Shown piece after piece: positions 8,140-16,261 of a stretch of DNA of 33,808 nucleotides. The number at the start of each line of letters is the position of its first letter. Position 1 is the first letter of the stretch. Both the position numbers and the translations under genes were made by a program. The notes below the pieces were generated by a model. That model did no database searches. It was given only the letters and a program-made list of their open reading frames with translations, and was not told where the DNA came from. This DNA is from Candidatus Merdicola faecigallinarum (GTDB lineage: Bacteria > Bacillota > Clostridia > TANB77 > CAG-508): assembly GCA_018714565.1 (NCBI GenBank), contig DVNH01000047.1:1-33808 (forward strand), read 5' to 3'.

Positions 8140-9277
8140 ATGTCTTTAACAAAAGTGCTCCACTATGTTGGAATTATGAACATGGGAGGACAAGAAACTT
8201 TTATTATGAATTTATATAAGCAAATAGACCGTACAAAAATACAGTTCGATTTCTTGACTTTAGGAATGGAAAAGGGATATTATGATAATGAAATAGAAAA
8301 ACTTGGAGGTAAAGTGTATTCAATTCCATACAGGAAAAAATCGATAATCCAATATATAAAAAATATCCGTTCTATTTTTCGAAATTATCCAATTGTTCAT
8401 ATTCATACAGCTTCTACAAAAGTAATATTTGATGTCATAATTGCCAAATTAGTAGGAGTAAAGAAAATTATTGTACATTCTCATAGTATTTCAGATCAAG
8501 ATAGTAAGCTCATTCACCTTTTGTGTAAATGTTTTTTGAAATTTACACCAATTATGAGATTTGCTTGCAGTAAAGAAGCAGGAGAATGGTTATTTGGAAA
8601 GAAAAAAGAAGTTTATATCGTAAAAAATGGAATTGATACAAGCCAATATAGATATCAGAGTGAAAATAGAGAGAAGAAGCGAAAAGAGTTAGGAATATTA
8701 GATTCAGATAAAGTAATTGGACATATTGGAAGATTTTCAAAAGAAAAGAATCATGATTTTATTTTAAAAATATTTTATAAGATAGCAAAAGATTCTAATA
8801 CAAAATTACTTTTAATAGGGGATCGGCGAAGAAAGAAAGAGAATAGAAAATGAAGTTAGAAAATTAAATTTAGAAAAACAAATATTCTTTTTAGGAATTC
8901 GAAAAGATATTGGAGAGCTTTTATCTGCTATGGATATCTTTATACTGCCTTCTCTTTATGAAGGAGCGCCATTATCATTAATAGAAGCACAGACAAATGG
9001 AATTGATTCTGTAGTAACAAAAAATATTTCAAAAGAAGTCTTAATTAATCCAAATGTAATACCATTAGAGTTAAACGAGGAAAAGTGGATAAAAAAAGTT
9101 CAAGAAATATTACAAAGGGGAACAAAAATAGAAAGAAGAGAAACATTTTATAAAAACATAAGAAATGAAAAATATGATAGTAAAGAAACGACAGAGTTAT
9201 TCCAAGAAAAATACTATGATTTGGGAGTAAAATATGGAAGTACAAGAGATAAAAAACAAAGAAAATTTAACAATTAA
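8140..9277 (+). CDS. Glycosyltransferase family 4 (EpsF-like), complete only with a +1 frameshift at 8824
   Basis: Third tandem EpsF-like transferase. Zero frame runs from ATG 8140 (behind AAAGGAG) to a stop at 8853, ending LLLIGD followed by a run of basic residues without homology. In the +1 frame the family sequence continues exactly: GEERKRIENE, FFLGIRKDIGELL, MDIFILPSLYEG, PLSLIEAQTNG. Ignoring the C at 8824 yields IGDGEER, the same motif as VGDGEER in the gene at 7052, and a 378-residue protein of normal length. The stop at 9277 overlaps the next gene by 44 bases. The zero-frame codon at the shift is CGG. Both halves keep all the conserved GT4 motifs without decay, which argues against an old pseudogene. 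It may be a sequencing error, a recent mutation or recoding. Confidence 0.87.
8821..8827 (+). other. Putative +1 frameshift site, GAT-C-GGC (zero-frame CGG)
   Basis: Zero frame reads GAT CGG CGA and stops 9 codons after CGG. Skipping the C at 8824 gives GAT GGC GAA GAA (DGEE), matching the paralogue at 7052 residue for residue. An AGGGG run lies just upstream. Confidence 0.62.
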
Positions 9278-10598
9278 TATCAGAAACTTTTTTATAGGAT
9301 TATGCTATATTGCAGTTATCATTTTGCTGATTCTTAGAAATAATTTGCAAATGGATATTTCTATGCAAATAGTAACTGTTATTTCATTTTTTTATTTTAT
9401 TGTTTGTAGAAAAGGAGAAGAAATTGAATTTTTAGTATTTTTATTGCCTTTTAGCACATCAATTCCAATTAATTATATTATAATCATAAATTGGATTATT
9501 TTGATTTTGAAAAATTTAAGACAAATATCGATTAAGAAAAATATCATTTCTACAGTATTAATTGTTTTATTAGAAATCATTTCAATCATAGATACAAAAT
9601 CATCGATAAACACAATGATAAACTTTGTAATTCCTTTTATATATACATCTTTTATTTTATTATGTTATCAAAAAGAAGTAAATTATATAAAGATATTAAA
9701 GATTTTTATTGCTTCTGTAATTATTACTGATTTAATTTATGTGGTAGCAACATTTCAAATTCATGACATAACATTATTTACTACATTTAAATACCGTTTA
9801 GGTACTTTATATTATGAAGATGTTCAATATTTATTAAATATTAATGCAAATGATTTAGCATTATATAATGTGTTTGCAATCGCAATTGCATTACTTTTGT
9901 TTGATCAAAAGAAAATAAAGTTAGTTTTCTTTATTTCTAGTATGATTATTCTTACTGTAATAGGAATTTTAACTGTTTCAAGAGCTTTTATTATTACTTA
10001 TGTTTTGTTAATTTTAGGCTACTTAATAGTAAAAAAAATAAAGATTACTACTGTTTTAATGATATGCTTTGCACTTTTTATGATGATCTCTATTTGCATG
10101 CTAGCGATACCAAATTTATTTATGGGAATTTGCTCTAATTTTGTAGAACGATTTACAGAAGAAGATAGTTTGGGTGGAAGAGGAGATATCCTAGTAGAAT
10201 ATTTTGAAAAAATGGGAGATTCTCCTCGTAATTTACTAATAGGAGTAGGAATTTCTAATTATGCGGAAAAATATGATATGTCTTTAAAATCTCATAATGC
10301 AACGCAAGAAGTGCTTATTGCTTGGGGAATTTTAGGACTTGCTCTTATTATAATGACACATATAGAGTTTTTTAAAGCAATGAAAAATAAAATTCATCAT
10401 AAAATAGAATTGGTTATGTTAATGCCACTTGTTACTTTATTATTTATGATACAAAGTTTGCAATTTTATAGTCAAGGAGATCGAATTTTGTTATTAATGA
10501 TTGCTTATTTTGCTCTTACTGTAATAAAGGATCAAGAGAAAGAAGATAAAATAGAATTAAGCGATCTAGCAGAAATTGAGGAAAAAGATGAAAAATAA
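9234..10598 (+). CDS. O-antigen ligase / Wzy-type polysaccharide polymerase
   Basis: Integral membrane protein expected to join repeat units on the outer face of the membrane. The 454 residues form about a dozen hydrophobic segments. The large extracytoplasmic loop carries the polymerase/ligase signature region (Wzy_C-like): LGGRGDILVEYF, LIGVGISNYAEKY, then KSHNATQEVLIAWGILGL, where SHN.. is the usual hallmark. The C-terminus is charged. The ATG at 9234 has GGGAG six bases upstream and lies inside the end of the preceding transferase gene (44-base overlap), so the two are probably translationally coupled. Its position between the transferases and the flippase is the normal Wzy setting. Ligase activity is less likely in a Gram-positive locus with Wzx and Wzz. 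Confidence 0.88.
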   Translation: MEVQEIKNKENLTINIRNFFIGLCYIAVIILLILRNNLQMDISMQIVTVISFFYFIVCRKGEEIEFLVFLLPFSTSIPINYIIIINWIILILKNLRQISIKKNIISTVLIVLLEIISIIDTKSSINTMINFVIPFIYTSFILLCYQKEVNYIKILKIFIASVIITDLIYVVATFQIHDITLFTTFKYRLGTLYYEDVQYLLNINANDLALYNVFAIAIALLLFDQKKIKLVFFISSMIILTVIGILTVSRAFIITYVLLILGYLIVKKIKITTVLMICFALFMMISICMLAIPNLFMGICSNFVERFTEEDSLGGRGDILVEYFEKMGDSPRNLLIGVGISNYAEKYDMSLKSHNATQEVLIAWGILGLALIIMTHIEFFKAMKNKIHHKIELVMLMPLVTLLFMIQSLQFYSQGDRILLLMIAYFALTVIKDQEKEDKIELSDLAEIEEKDEK

Positions 10599-10676
10599 AA
10601 AGCAAATAAAAGAATGGAAAGAGTAAAGAAATATTACAGAACAAGAGAGATGAAAGAATAGCAAAAGGAGAAAAAT

Positions 10677-12179
10677 GTGAGGGAAAAAAATATAATTAAA
10701 AATTTTATAACAGAAGTAGTCCCCCAATTTATGATTGCAATTATAGGTTTATTTAAATCACAAGCGTTATTAGAATGTTTAGGTGAGCAGACGTCAGGAT
10801 TATTTCAAATATTTGGTCAGATTATGGCATATTTATCATTATTAGAAGGTGGAATGGGAGTTGCTGCGATCTATCGTTTGTATAAACCATTGATTGAAAA
10901 AGATTATGAGTTGTTAGGAAAATTAAAAAGAGGAATTGGAGTTATTTTTAGAAGATTAGCAATTATAATATTCTTTTTAGGAATAGCGCTTTCTTTTGTA
11001 ATTCCCTTTTTGATAAAAGATAATCAATTTTCTACTTCTTATATTCAATTTAATTTTATGCTTTATTTAATTGGAGAACTAGTTTTATATTTTACTGTAT
11101 TTGAACGAAATCTGTTTACTGCGGATGAAAAAGGCTATAAAGTAAATATTTTAATGAATTCTAGTATTATTTTAAAGGGAATATTCGAAATTATTATATT
11201 AAAATTGGGTGGAAATTTAACACAAATATTACTTATGTTTATCGTTATTAATTTTATATTAAATGTTGCGTTAATTTACTTAACTCGAAAAAACTATTCC
11301 ATGATTATTCCAAAAACAGAGGGAGATTATTCTGTTTTAAAAGATGTTAAAAATTTATTTGTTCATAAAATAAGTAATTTAATTACAAATAATATAGATG
11401 TTTTGATTCTTTCAAAAGTGATGGGGTTAACATATGTTGTTATTTATACGACGTATAATATGATTATTACAAACGTAAATTCATTTATTACGAAATTTTA
11501 TACTTCTACAATTGGAAGTGTAGGAAAAATAATAGTAGAGAAGAAGGAAGAATCAAACAATATTTTTAAAGAATTTAATGCAATGATGTTTTTTGTGGCA
11601 ACGGTAATTGGTATTCCTATGTTTTTTGCCATGGATTATTTTATTAATATTTGGTATAAAGGACAAATACATACTAATATTATGATTTCTATTTTATTTA
11701 CAGCACAGTTTCTTTTATATTGTGTTCGAATTCCAATGTTAACGTTTTCAGAAGCGGCGGGATTATTTAAAGAAACTAGAATATGTCCTATCTTAGGGGC
11801 GATAATTAATTTAGTTTTATCTTTAATTCTGGTTCAAACAATGCAAATAGAAGGGGTATTAATTGCTACCGTTATCTCTTTAATTTTAGCAGAATATTTG
11901 ATAAGACCAGTAATTATTTATAAAAAAATTTTTGGAAAAGGGGTAAAGGAATATTATTTTACAACGTTAAAATTTATAATACCTATGGTGTTTTTATTTA
12001 TAATTACAGCAAAGCTAACATTAACTTGGAATATTTCTAGCATTCTAGATCTATTTATTGCAACATTTATTATAGGATGTATTAATTTAATTTTGACTTT
12101 TATATATTACTATATTACAAAAGAGTTAGTCTTTTTAAAGAGATTGAAGAGAATAAAAAGGAGGGAACAAGGTGTCTGA
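10677..12179 (+). CDS. Wzx-type flippase (MOP superfamily polysaccharide exporter)
   Basis: Moves lipid-linked repeat units across the membrane. 500 residues with about 12-14 hydrophobic segments from the N-terminus (IIKNFITEVVPQFMIAIIGL) to a basic C-terminus (LKRIKRREQ) are typical of the oligosaccharide flippase family. The start is GTG at 10677: AAGGAG lies six bases upstream, and the overlapping ATG at 10675 runs straight into TGA. The 78 bases before it hold no gene. The end overlaps the next gene by 8 bases. Confidence 0.9.
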   Translation: MREKNIIKNFITEVVPQFMIAIIGLFKSQALLECLGEQTSGLFQIFGQIMAYLSLLEGGMGVAAIYRLYKPLIEKDYELLGKLKRGIGVIFRRLAIIIFFLGIALSFVIPFLIKDNQFSTSYIQFNFMLYLIGELVLYFTVFERNLFTADEKGYKVNILMNSSIILKGIFEIIILKLGGNLTQILLMFIVINFILNVALIYLTRKNYSMIIPKTEGDYSVLKDVKNLFVHKISNLITNNIDVLILSKVMGLTYVVIYTTYNMIITNVNSFITKFYTSTIGSVGKIIVEKKEESNNIFKEFNAMMFFVATVIGIPMFFAMDYFINIWYKGQIHTNIMISILFTAQFLLYCVRIPMLTFSEAAGLFKETRICPILGAIINLVLSLILVQTMQIEGVLIATVISLILAEYLIRPVIIYKKIFGKGVKEYYFTTLKFIIPMVFLFIITAKLTLTWNISSILDLFIATFIIGCINLILTFIYYYITKELVFLKRLKRIKRREQGV

Positions 12180-13170
12180 TTTTAAAGAAATAGAATTAGA
12201 AATCAATCCAAGAGGAATTCATTCAAAACAAATTTTGGCTGGTTTTTCTTTATTAAAAGAGGAAAAAAAGATCAAATTAAAAGTGAAAAAAAATTTTAAG
12301 TTTCTGAATGGCTTAGCAGTTGCAAATATACAAGATAAAAAATTAGTTTATGACACATTGGACCATGCAGATGTGTTTTTCGAAAATGAATTAAAACAAA
12401 GTGACTGTTATTATAAGAGAAGTTTTCAAAAAAGATATGTAAATTTAAAAGGAAAAGAGATTAAACCATTAGGGTTTAATTATTGGGTGGATAATAAGTT
12501 TCATTATCAAGCAAGTCCAAAAGTATTGTTAGAATATACAATAAGAAAAATATTAAAAAAGGATAATATTATTCATAGTTATAAAAAATTTGAGGATATT
12601 CCGGGTTTAAAAAATAATCAATATGAAGCGATTTTATTAACAAATTTATATGATCCAAAAGCAGATGAAGTAGAAAATGAAGAAAAAGAAGTAGAAAGAG
12701 AACAAATAAACCAATTTCGAATAGAATGTGTAAAAGCATTAAGAAAAACATATCCAAATCAAGTACTTGCAGGAATAAAAAGTTCAGAATATAGTGAAAA
12801 GGTCGCAAAAGAATATATTTTACCGAAGGAAGTTACAAGCAAGGATCATTTTCTTGCTCTTATGAAAGAAACGAATATATGTATTTGCACAAAAGGATTG
12901 CACAACTCAAATGGATGGAGGCTTGCAGAAGCGATTGCAAGTGCAAAATGTATTGTAACAGAACCTCTTTATAATGAAGTAACAGGAAACTTTAAAAAGG
13001 AACAAAACTATTATGAATTTCATACTGTGGAAGAATTAGTTGAAATTGTCGGAGATTTAATTACAAATAAAGAAAAGATTTTAAATGTAATGAAGGCAAA
13101 TTATGAATATTATAATCAGTACTTAAGACCTGATATGATAATTTTAAATACGATAGAAGAATATTTATAA
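12172..13170 (+). CDS. Probable glycosyltransferase-like protein of the polysaccharide locus
   Basis: 332 residues, soluble, with no signal peptide. The N-terminal half shows no motif I can name. The C-terminal part has the layout of the GT-B nucleotide-sugar domain: a strand ending ICTKGLHNSNGWRLAEAIAS, then KCIVTEPLYNEVTGNF and a terminal helical region with VEELVEIVGDLITNKEKI, as in 'glycosyl transferases group 1' domains. The start is GTG at 12172 with AAAAGGAGGGA upstream, overlapping the flippase stop by 8 bases. It is the last gene before the internal promoter at 13215, so it probably ends the first transcript, but no terminator is visible. It could instead be a polysaccharide-modifying enzyme. 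Confidence 0.6.
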   Translation: MSDFKEIELEINPRGIHSKQILAGFSLLKEEKKIKLKVKKNFKFLNGLAVANIQDKKLVYDTLDHADVFFENELKQSDCYYKRSFQKRYVNLKGKEIKPLGFNYWVDNKFHYQASPKVLLEYTIRKILKKDNIIHSYKKFEDIPGLKNNQYEAILLTNLYDPKADEVENEEKEVEREQINQFRIECVKALRKTYPNQVLAGIKSSEYSEKVAKEYILPKEVTSKDHFLALMKETNICICTKGLHNSNGWRLAEAIASAKCIVTEPLYNEVTGNFKKEQNYYEFHTVEELVEIVGDLITNKEKILNVMKANYEYYNQYLRPDMIILNTIEEYL

Positions 13171-13214
13171 TAAGACAAAAAATATAAAAAAATTATATAA
13201 GATTAATAAAACTA

Positions 13215-13243
13215 TTGCATTAAAAAAATACTAATGTTATAAT
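13215..13243 (+). promoter_or_regulatory. Sigma-A-type promoter with extended -10, before the sortase substrate
   Basis: TTGCAT (13215-13220), a 17-base spacer and TATAAT (13238-13243) are preceded by TGT, giving an extended -10. The -35 sequence is the same as in the glmM promoter at 18046. It lets the sortase group be expressed apart from the upstream polysaccharide genes. Confidence 0.85.
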
Positions 13244-13275
13244 GCGAGTAGGAAAAATGAAAGGAGAAACGGAAG

Positions 13276-13803
13276 ATGAAAATGAAGAAAATTTTAGTGA
13301 TGATGTCAATCATAATAGCAGTTATGCTAATTGGGGCAATGAATGTAAATGCTGCTACAAATGCAGAGTTAGTAAATAAGGTTTATTCTATAGGAAGTAA
13401 ATATGGCTTAACAAGTGCAGACAAAGTAAAAATTGAAAGATATTTAGCAGATAATCCTGTTACAGAAGCAGAAGCAGATACATTAATTTCAAAAGCAGAA
13501 GAAATTGATTCTATTATGGAAAGTGCTGGAGTAACAGATCCTACAAAATTAACACAAGCAGACAAAGATAGAATTCAATCCATTGCAAATGAAGCTGCAG
13601 CAATCTTAGATGTTAGCTTGGTAGTAAAAAATGGAACTGTTGAAGTATATAAAGATGGAAAATTAATTGAGTCAGCATCTGTAAATAATGGAAAATTAGC
13701 TTATACAGGAAGTAGTAATTATGTAATTTTTGGAATTCTTGCAGTAGCAATAGTTGCCCTTGTTATTGTATGTGTTATGAGAAAAAGAAAAGTTCATGCA
13801 TAA
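13276..13803 (+). CDS. Secreted sortase substrate with LAYTG sorting signal
   Basis: 175-residue exported protein of unknown function. A signal peptide (1 to about 26, ending VNA-AT) precedes a soluble, mostly helical, acidic region of about 110 residues. The C-terminus has LAYTG at 141-145, a hydrophobic segment (about 149-167) and the basic tail RKRKVHA: a complete cell-wall sorting signal with LAYTG instead of LPXTG. Its last codons overlap the start of the sortase gene by 8 bases, which makes it the likely dedicated substrate. It has its own strong promoter and a GGAAG-type ribosome site. It may be a surface anchor related to the polysaccharide, but nothing in the sequence shows that directly. 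Confidence 0.82.
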   Translation: MKMKKILVMMSIIIAVMLIGAMNVNAATNAELVNKVYSIGSKYGLTSADKVKIERYLADNPVTEAEADTLISKAEEIDSIMESAGVTDPTKLTQADKDRIQSIANEAAAILDVSLVVKNGTVEVYKDGKLIESASVNNGKLAYTGSSNYVIFGILAVAIVALVIVCVMRKRKVHA

Positions 13804-14422
13804 AAAATTAAGTAAAGTGATAAAAGCGACTATTATAGAAATAATAGTTGCTTTTTTATTAGTAGTTTTTAGTGTCATAATAATTGATGTTGCGTTAGGG
13901 CAAAAAAAAGAAATCGCAGTTACATTAATTAATACAATGTCATTAGATAAAGAAGAAGTGATAAACCAAGCTCCGGTTTTAGAAGGAAAAGTAATAAAAA
14001 ATTATCCAGAGTATGGAAGTAAATATGCAAAAATTCAAATTCCTAAAATAGGAGTTAATTTAGACGTATATTACGGTGATACAATGGAAATTTTGAAAAA
14101 AGGGGTTGGACACTCTAGTGGGAGTTATTTCCCAGGAGAAGGTGGATCCATTGTATATATGGGTCATAATTCCAAAAAAGTGTTTCGTAGATTTGGAGAA
14201 ATTGAAAAAGGTGACTTCATCCAGATTAATACAGATTATGGAGAATTTAAATATCAAGTCTATGATATGAAAATTGTAAATGAAATGGACTTAGATGCTC
14301 TTCCAATTCAAAAAGAGAAAGAAATGTTAATGGTATATACCTGCTATCCTTTTCAAAATATAGGATATACTACTCAGAGATATGTTGTTTATGCAGAAAG
14401 AATAGAGGAGGAAGAGGAATGA
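13796..14422 (+). CDS. Class D sortase
   Basis: Membrane-bound transpeptidase that cleaves sorting signals after Thr and joins the protein to the cell wall. 208 residues: an N-terminal TM anchor (about 11-35), then the sortase barrel with IQIPKIGVNLDVYYGD (80-95), catalytic His124 (VYMGHNS), Cys183 (VYTCYPF) and Arg195 (QRYVVYA). The TCYPF...RYVV arrangement is that of class D enzymes. The gene overlaps its putative substrate (13276) and the following membrane protein gene (ATGA), so the three form a tight unit. The acidic EEEEE tail is unusual but sits after the barrel. The LAYTG specificity is inferred from gene order. Confidence 0.92.
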   Translation: MHKKLSKVIKATIIEIIVAFLLVVFSVIIIDVALGQKKEIAVTLINTMSLDKEEVINQAPVLEGKVIKNYPEYGSKYAKIQIPKIGVNLDVYYGDTMEILKKGVGHSSGSYFPGEGGSIVYMGHNSKKVFRRFGEIEKGDFIQINTDYGEFKYQVYDMKIVNEMDLDALPIQKEKEMLMVYTCYPFQNIGYTTQRYVVYAERIEEEEE

Positions 14423-15264
14423 AAGTATTTAGAAAAATAGTTCAAGTTATTTTTATATGGTTCTTGATGATTATTATACTTTTTCTTATTTGCTCTCATA
14501 TTTTTTCAAAAACAATTTTAAATCAGGATTATATCTTAGGACAATTAGAAAAAGAAAATTATTATAATAATGTATATCATGAAATTCAGAGTAGTTTTGA
14601 AGGGTATATTGGTCCATCAGGGTTAGATGAAAGTATTTTTGATGGAATTGTTTCAGAAGAGCAAATAAAACAAGATATCATACAAATAGTAAATCATATT
14701 TATACTGGAGAAGATTATACAATTCAGACAGAAGAAATGAGAGAAAAATTAAATCGTAATATTTATGAATCTTTATTAAATTATAATGTGTCTGAAGAAG
14801 AAAAAGTATCAATATCTCATTTCGAAGAAGAAATTATAAAGGAATATCAAGAGCAAGTTACACATAGTGAGTATTTTGAAATTTTGGAGGGAATTTTCCC
14901 TAAAATAATACAAAAGTTGCCTGCACTTCAACTAACATTCGGTTTGGTTGGAATTATAGTAATAGGAATTTTATTTGTCATCAATAAAAAAATGATTCTA
15001 TGTTCAATTTCGGATTCTTTATTAGCATCTAGTTTATTTTTGTTATTTACAAAGTTATGGATTTCTTCTGAAATTGAAATTGCCAATATCACGATTTTAA
15101 ATGATGCGTTTTCGAAGATTATTAGCAATGTTTTGAAAGATATATTAGATAATTGGAATATAGTAGCAATTGTAGGAATTATCATAAGTATTCTTTGCTT
15201 AATTGGATCTTATTTCTTTTTTTATCGAGATAAAAAACAAATAAAAGCTACAAAGAATTCTTAA
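14419..15264 (+). CDS. Membrane protein of unknown function, coupled to the sortase
   Basis: 281 residues. An N-terminal TM segment (about 9-31) is followed by an extracytoplasmic acidic region of about 140 residues with a recognisable start (LEKENYYNNVYHEIQSSFEG, then GPSGLDESIFDGI). Three further hydrophobic segments lie near 175-195, 198-215 and 250-272, and the tail is basic. I recognise no named domain. Start and sortase stop share ATGA, so it is translated together with the sortase. A role in assembling or holding the sorted protein is possible but not shown. No terminator follows; the 280-base gap after it holds a cluster of small hairpins and a new promoter. Confidence 0.7.
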   Translation: MKVFRKIVQVIFIWFLMIIILFLICSHIFSKTILNQDYILGQLEKENYYNNVYHEIQSSFEGYIGPSGLDESIFDGIVSEEQIKQDIIQIVNHIYTGEDYTIQTEEMREKLNRNIYESLLNYNVSEEEKVSISHFEEEIIKEYQEQVTHSEYFEILEGIFPKIIQKLPALQLTFGLVGIIVIGILFVINKKMILCSISDSLLASSLFLLFTKLWISSEIEIANITILNDAFSKIISNVLKDILDNWNIVAIVGIIISILCLIGSYFFFYRDKKQIKATKNS

Positions 15265-15352
15265 TAATTAAGAAACAGAGCAGAGAGGAAAAATACATTA
15301 AATAAGTAGTAGAAAAATAGACCAAAAATATCAAAAATAAAACATAAGAAAA

Positions 15353-15446
15353 GTGGCTTCGCCACATGTACAGATTACTTCGTAATCGCACAGACTAATG
15401 TAACTTAACCTTGTTACTTCAGAAATTTCTGACGAAATTTCCTACG
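15353..15446. repeat. Row of short inverted repeats (TTC-loop hairpins)
   Basis: Consecutive small hairpins: GTGGC-TTC-GCCAC (15353-15365), GATTAC-TTC-GTAATC (15373-15387), GTAAC/GTTAC (15400-15417), the 14-bp palindrome TCAGAAATTTCTGA (15419-15432), and two GAAATTTC copies (15422 and 15434). It does not look like a terminator (no T tail) and codes for nothing. It resembles a REP-like extragenic element or a structured leader; I cannot tell which. Confidence 0.5.
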
Positions 15447-15476
15447 TAATAAAAAAATAAAATGTAACTAAAAAAC

Positions 15477-15506
15477 TTGCCAAATAATAATAGATAACGA
15501 TATAAT
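15477..15506 (+). promoter_or_regulatory. Probable promoter of the wzz / tyrosine kinase genes
   Basis: TTGCCA (15477-15482), an 18-base spacer and TATAAT (15501-15506). It lies 38 bases before the first gene of the regulatory trio. Confidence 0.7.
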
Positions 15507-15544
15507 AAATAAGAAATAATACGAAAGAAAAATGGGGGAAAACA

Positions 15545-16261
15545 ATGGAAGAATTAGATCTAAAACAATTAATTAAGATCATATGGAACAAAAAATGGCT
15601 AATTATTATTGTAATGCTATTATTTGCTATTTTAGGAGGAATATATTCTTATTATTTTGTTACTCCTAAATATGAATCTTCTACTACTTTAGTACTTGCC
15701 AAAACAGAAGAGCCAGTATCAAATACTGTAGGAGGAACAGCAATTACACAAACGGATCTAAATTTAAATCAAAATTTAGTATCTACTTATAGTGAATTAA
15801 TCAAAAGTAAAACCGTTTTGCGAAAAGTATTAAGTAATCTTGGAATAGAAGATATAAAAGAAGAAGAACTAAAGAGAAGTATTAGTGTTAACTCTGTAAA
15901 AGATACAGAATTAATTGAAATTACAGTAAACAATACAAATGCAAAGCAAGCTGCTGATATTGCAAACGAGATTGCAACTGTTTTTAGTGAGCAAATAGCA
16001 GAAATTTATAATATTAATAATATTCATGTTGTAGATCGTGCCGAAGAGGCAAAGGAACCATATAATATTAATCATATAAAAGATATTGTTCTTTTTGCGT
16101 TAATTGGAATTGTATTTAGCATGGCATATATTTTAATTGCAAATCTATTAGATACAACAATAAAGGATCAAGAAAATGTAGAAAGAGCAACTGATCTTTT
16201 AGTATTAGCACAAATTCCAGAAATCAGTTTCGAAATGAAGAAGATAGGAGGGAGAAAATAA
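15545..16261 (+). CDS. Wzz/CapA-type chain-length regulator (tyrosine kinase modulator)
   Basis: Membrane activator of the cytoplasmic BY-kinase and controller of polysaccharide chain length. 238 residues: a short cytoplasmic N-terminus starting with the typical DLKQLIKIIWNKKW, TM1 (about 19-38), then PKYESSTTLVLAK and an extracytoplasmic helical domain. TM2 (about 179-198) and a short cytoplasmic tail that would contact the kinase complete it. It lacks a fused kinase domain, as usual in Gram-positives. Its stop and the kinase start share a base (TAATG). The ribosome site is GGGGG seven bases before the ATG. Confidence 0.92.
   Translation: MEELDLKQLIKIIWNKKWLIIIVMLLFAILGGIYSYYFVTPKYESSTTLVLAKTEEPVSNTVGGTAITQTDLNLNQNLVSTYSELIKSKTVLRKVLSNLGIEDIKEEELKRSISVNSVKDTELIEITVNNTNAKQAADIANEIATVFSEQIAEIYNINNIHVVDRAEEAKEPYNINHIKDIVLFALIGIVFSMAYILIANLLDTTIKDQENVERATDLLVLAQIPEISFEMKKIGGRK

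Noticed and set aside
8930..9277. Separate 115-residue glycosyltransferase gene
   Set aside because: It is the C-terminal part of the 8140 gene; there is no ribosome site, and family sequence begins well before this ATG, at 8825.
15353..15446. CRISPR-like or terminator array
   Set aside because: The hairpin sequences differ from each other, there are no equal spacers, and no T tails.
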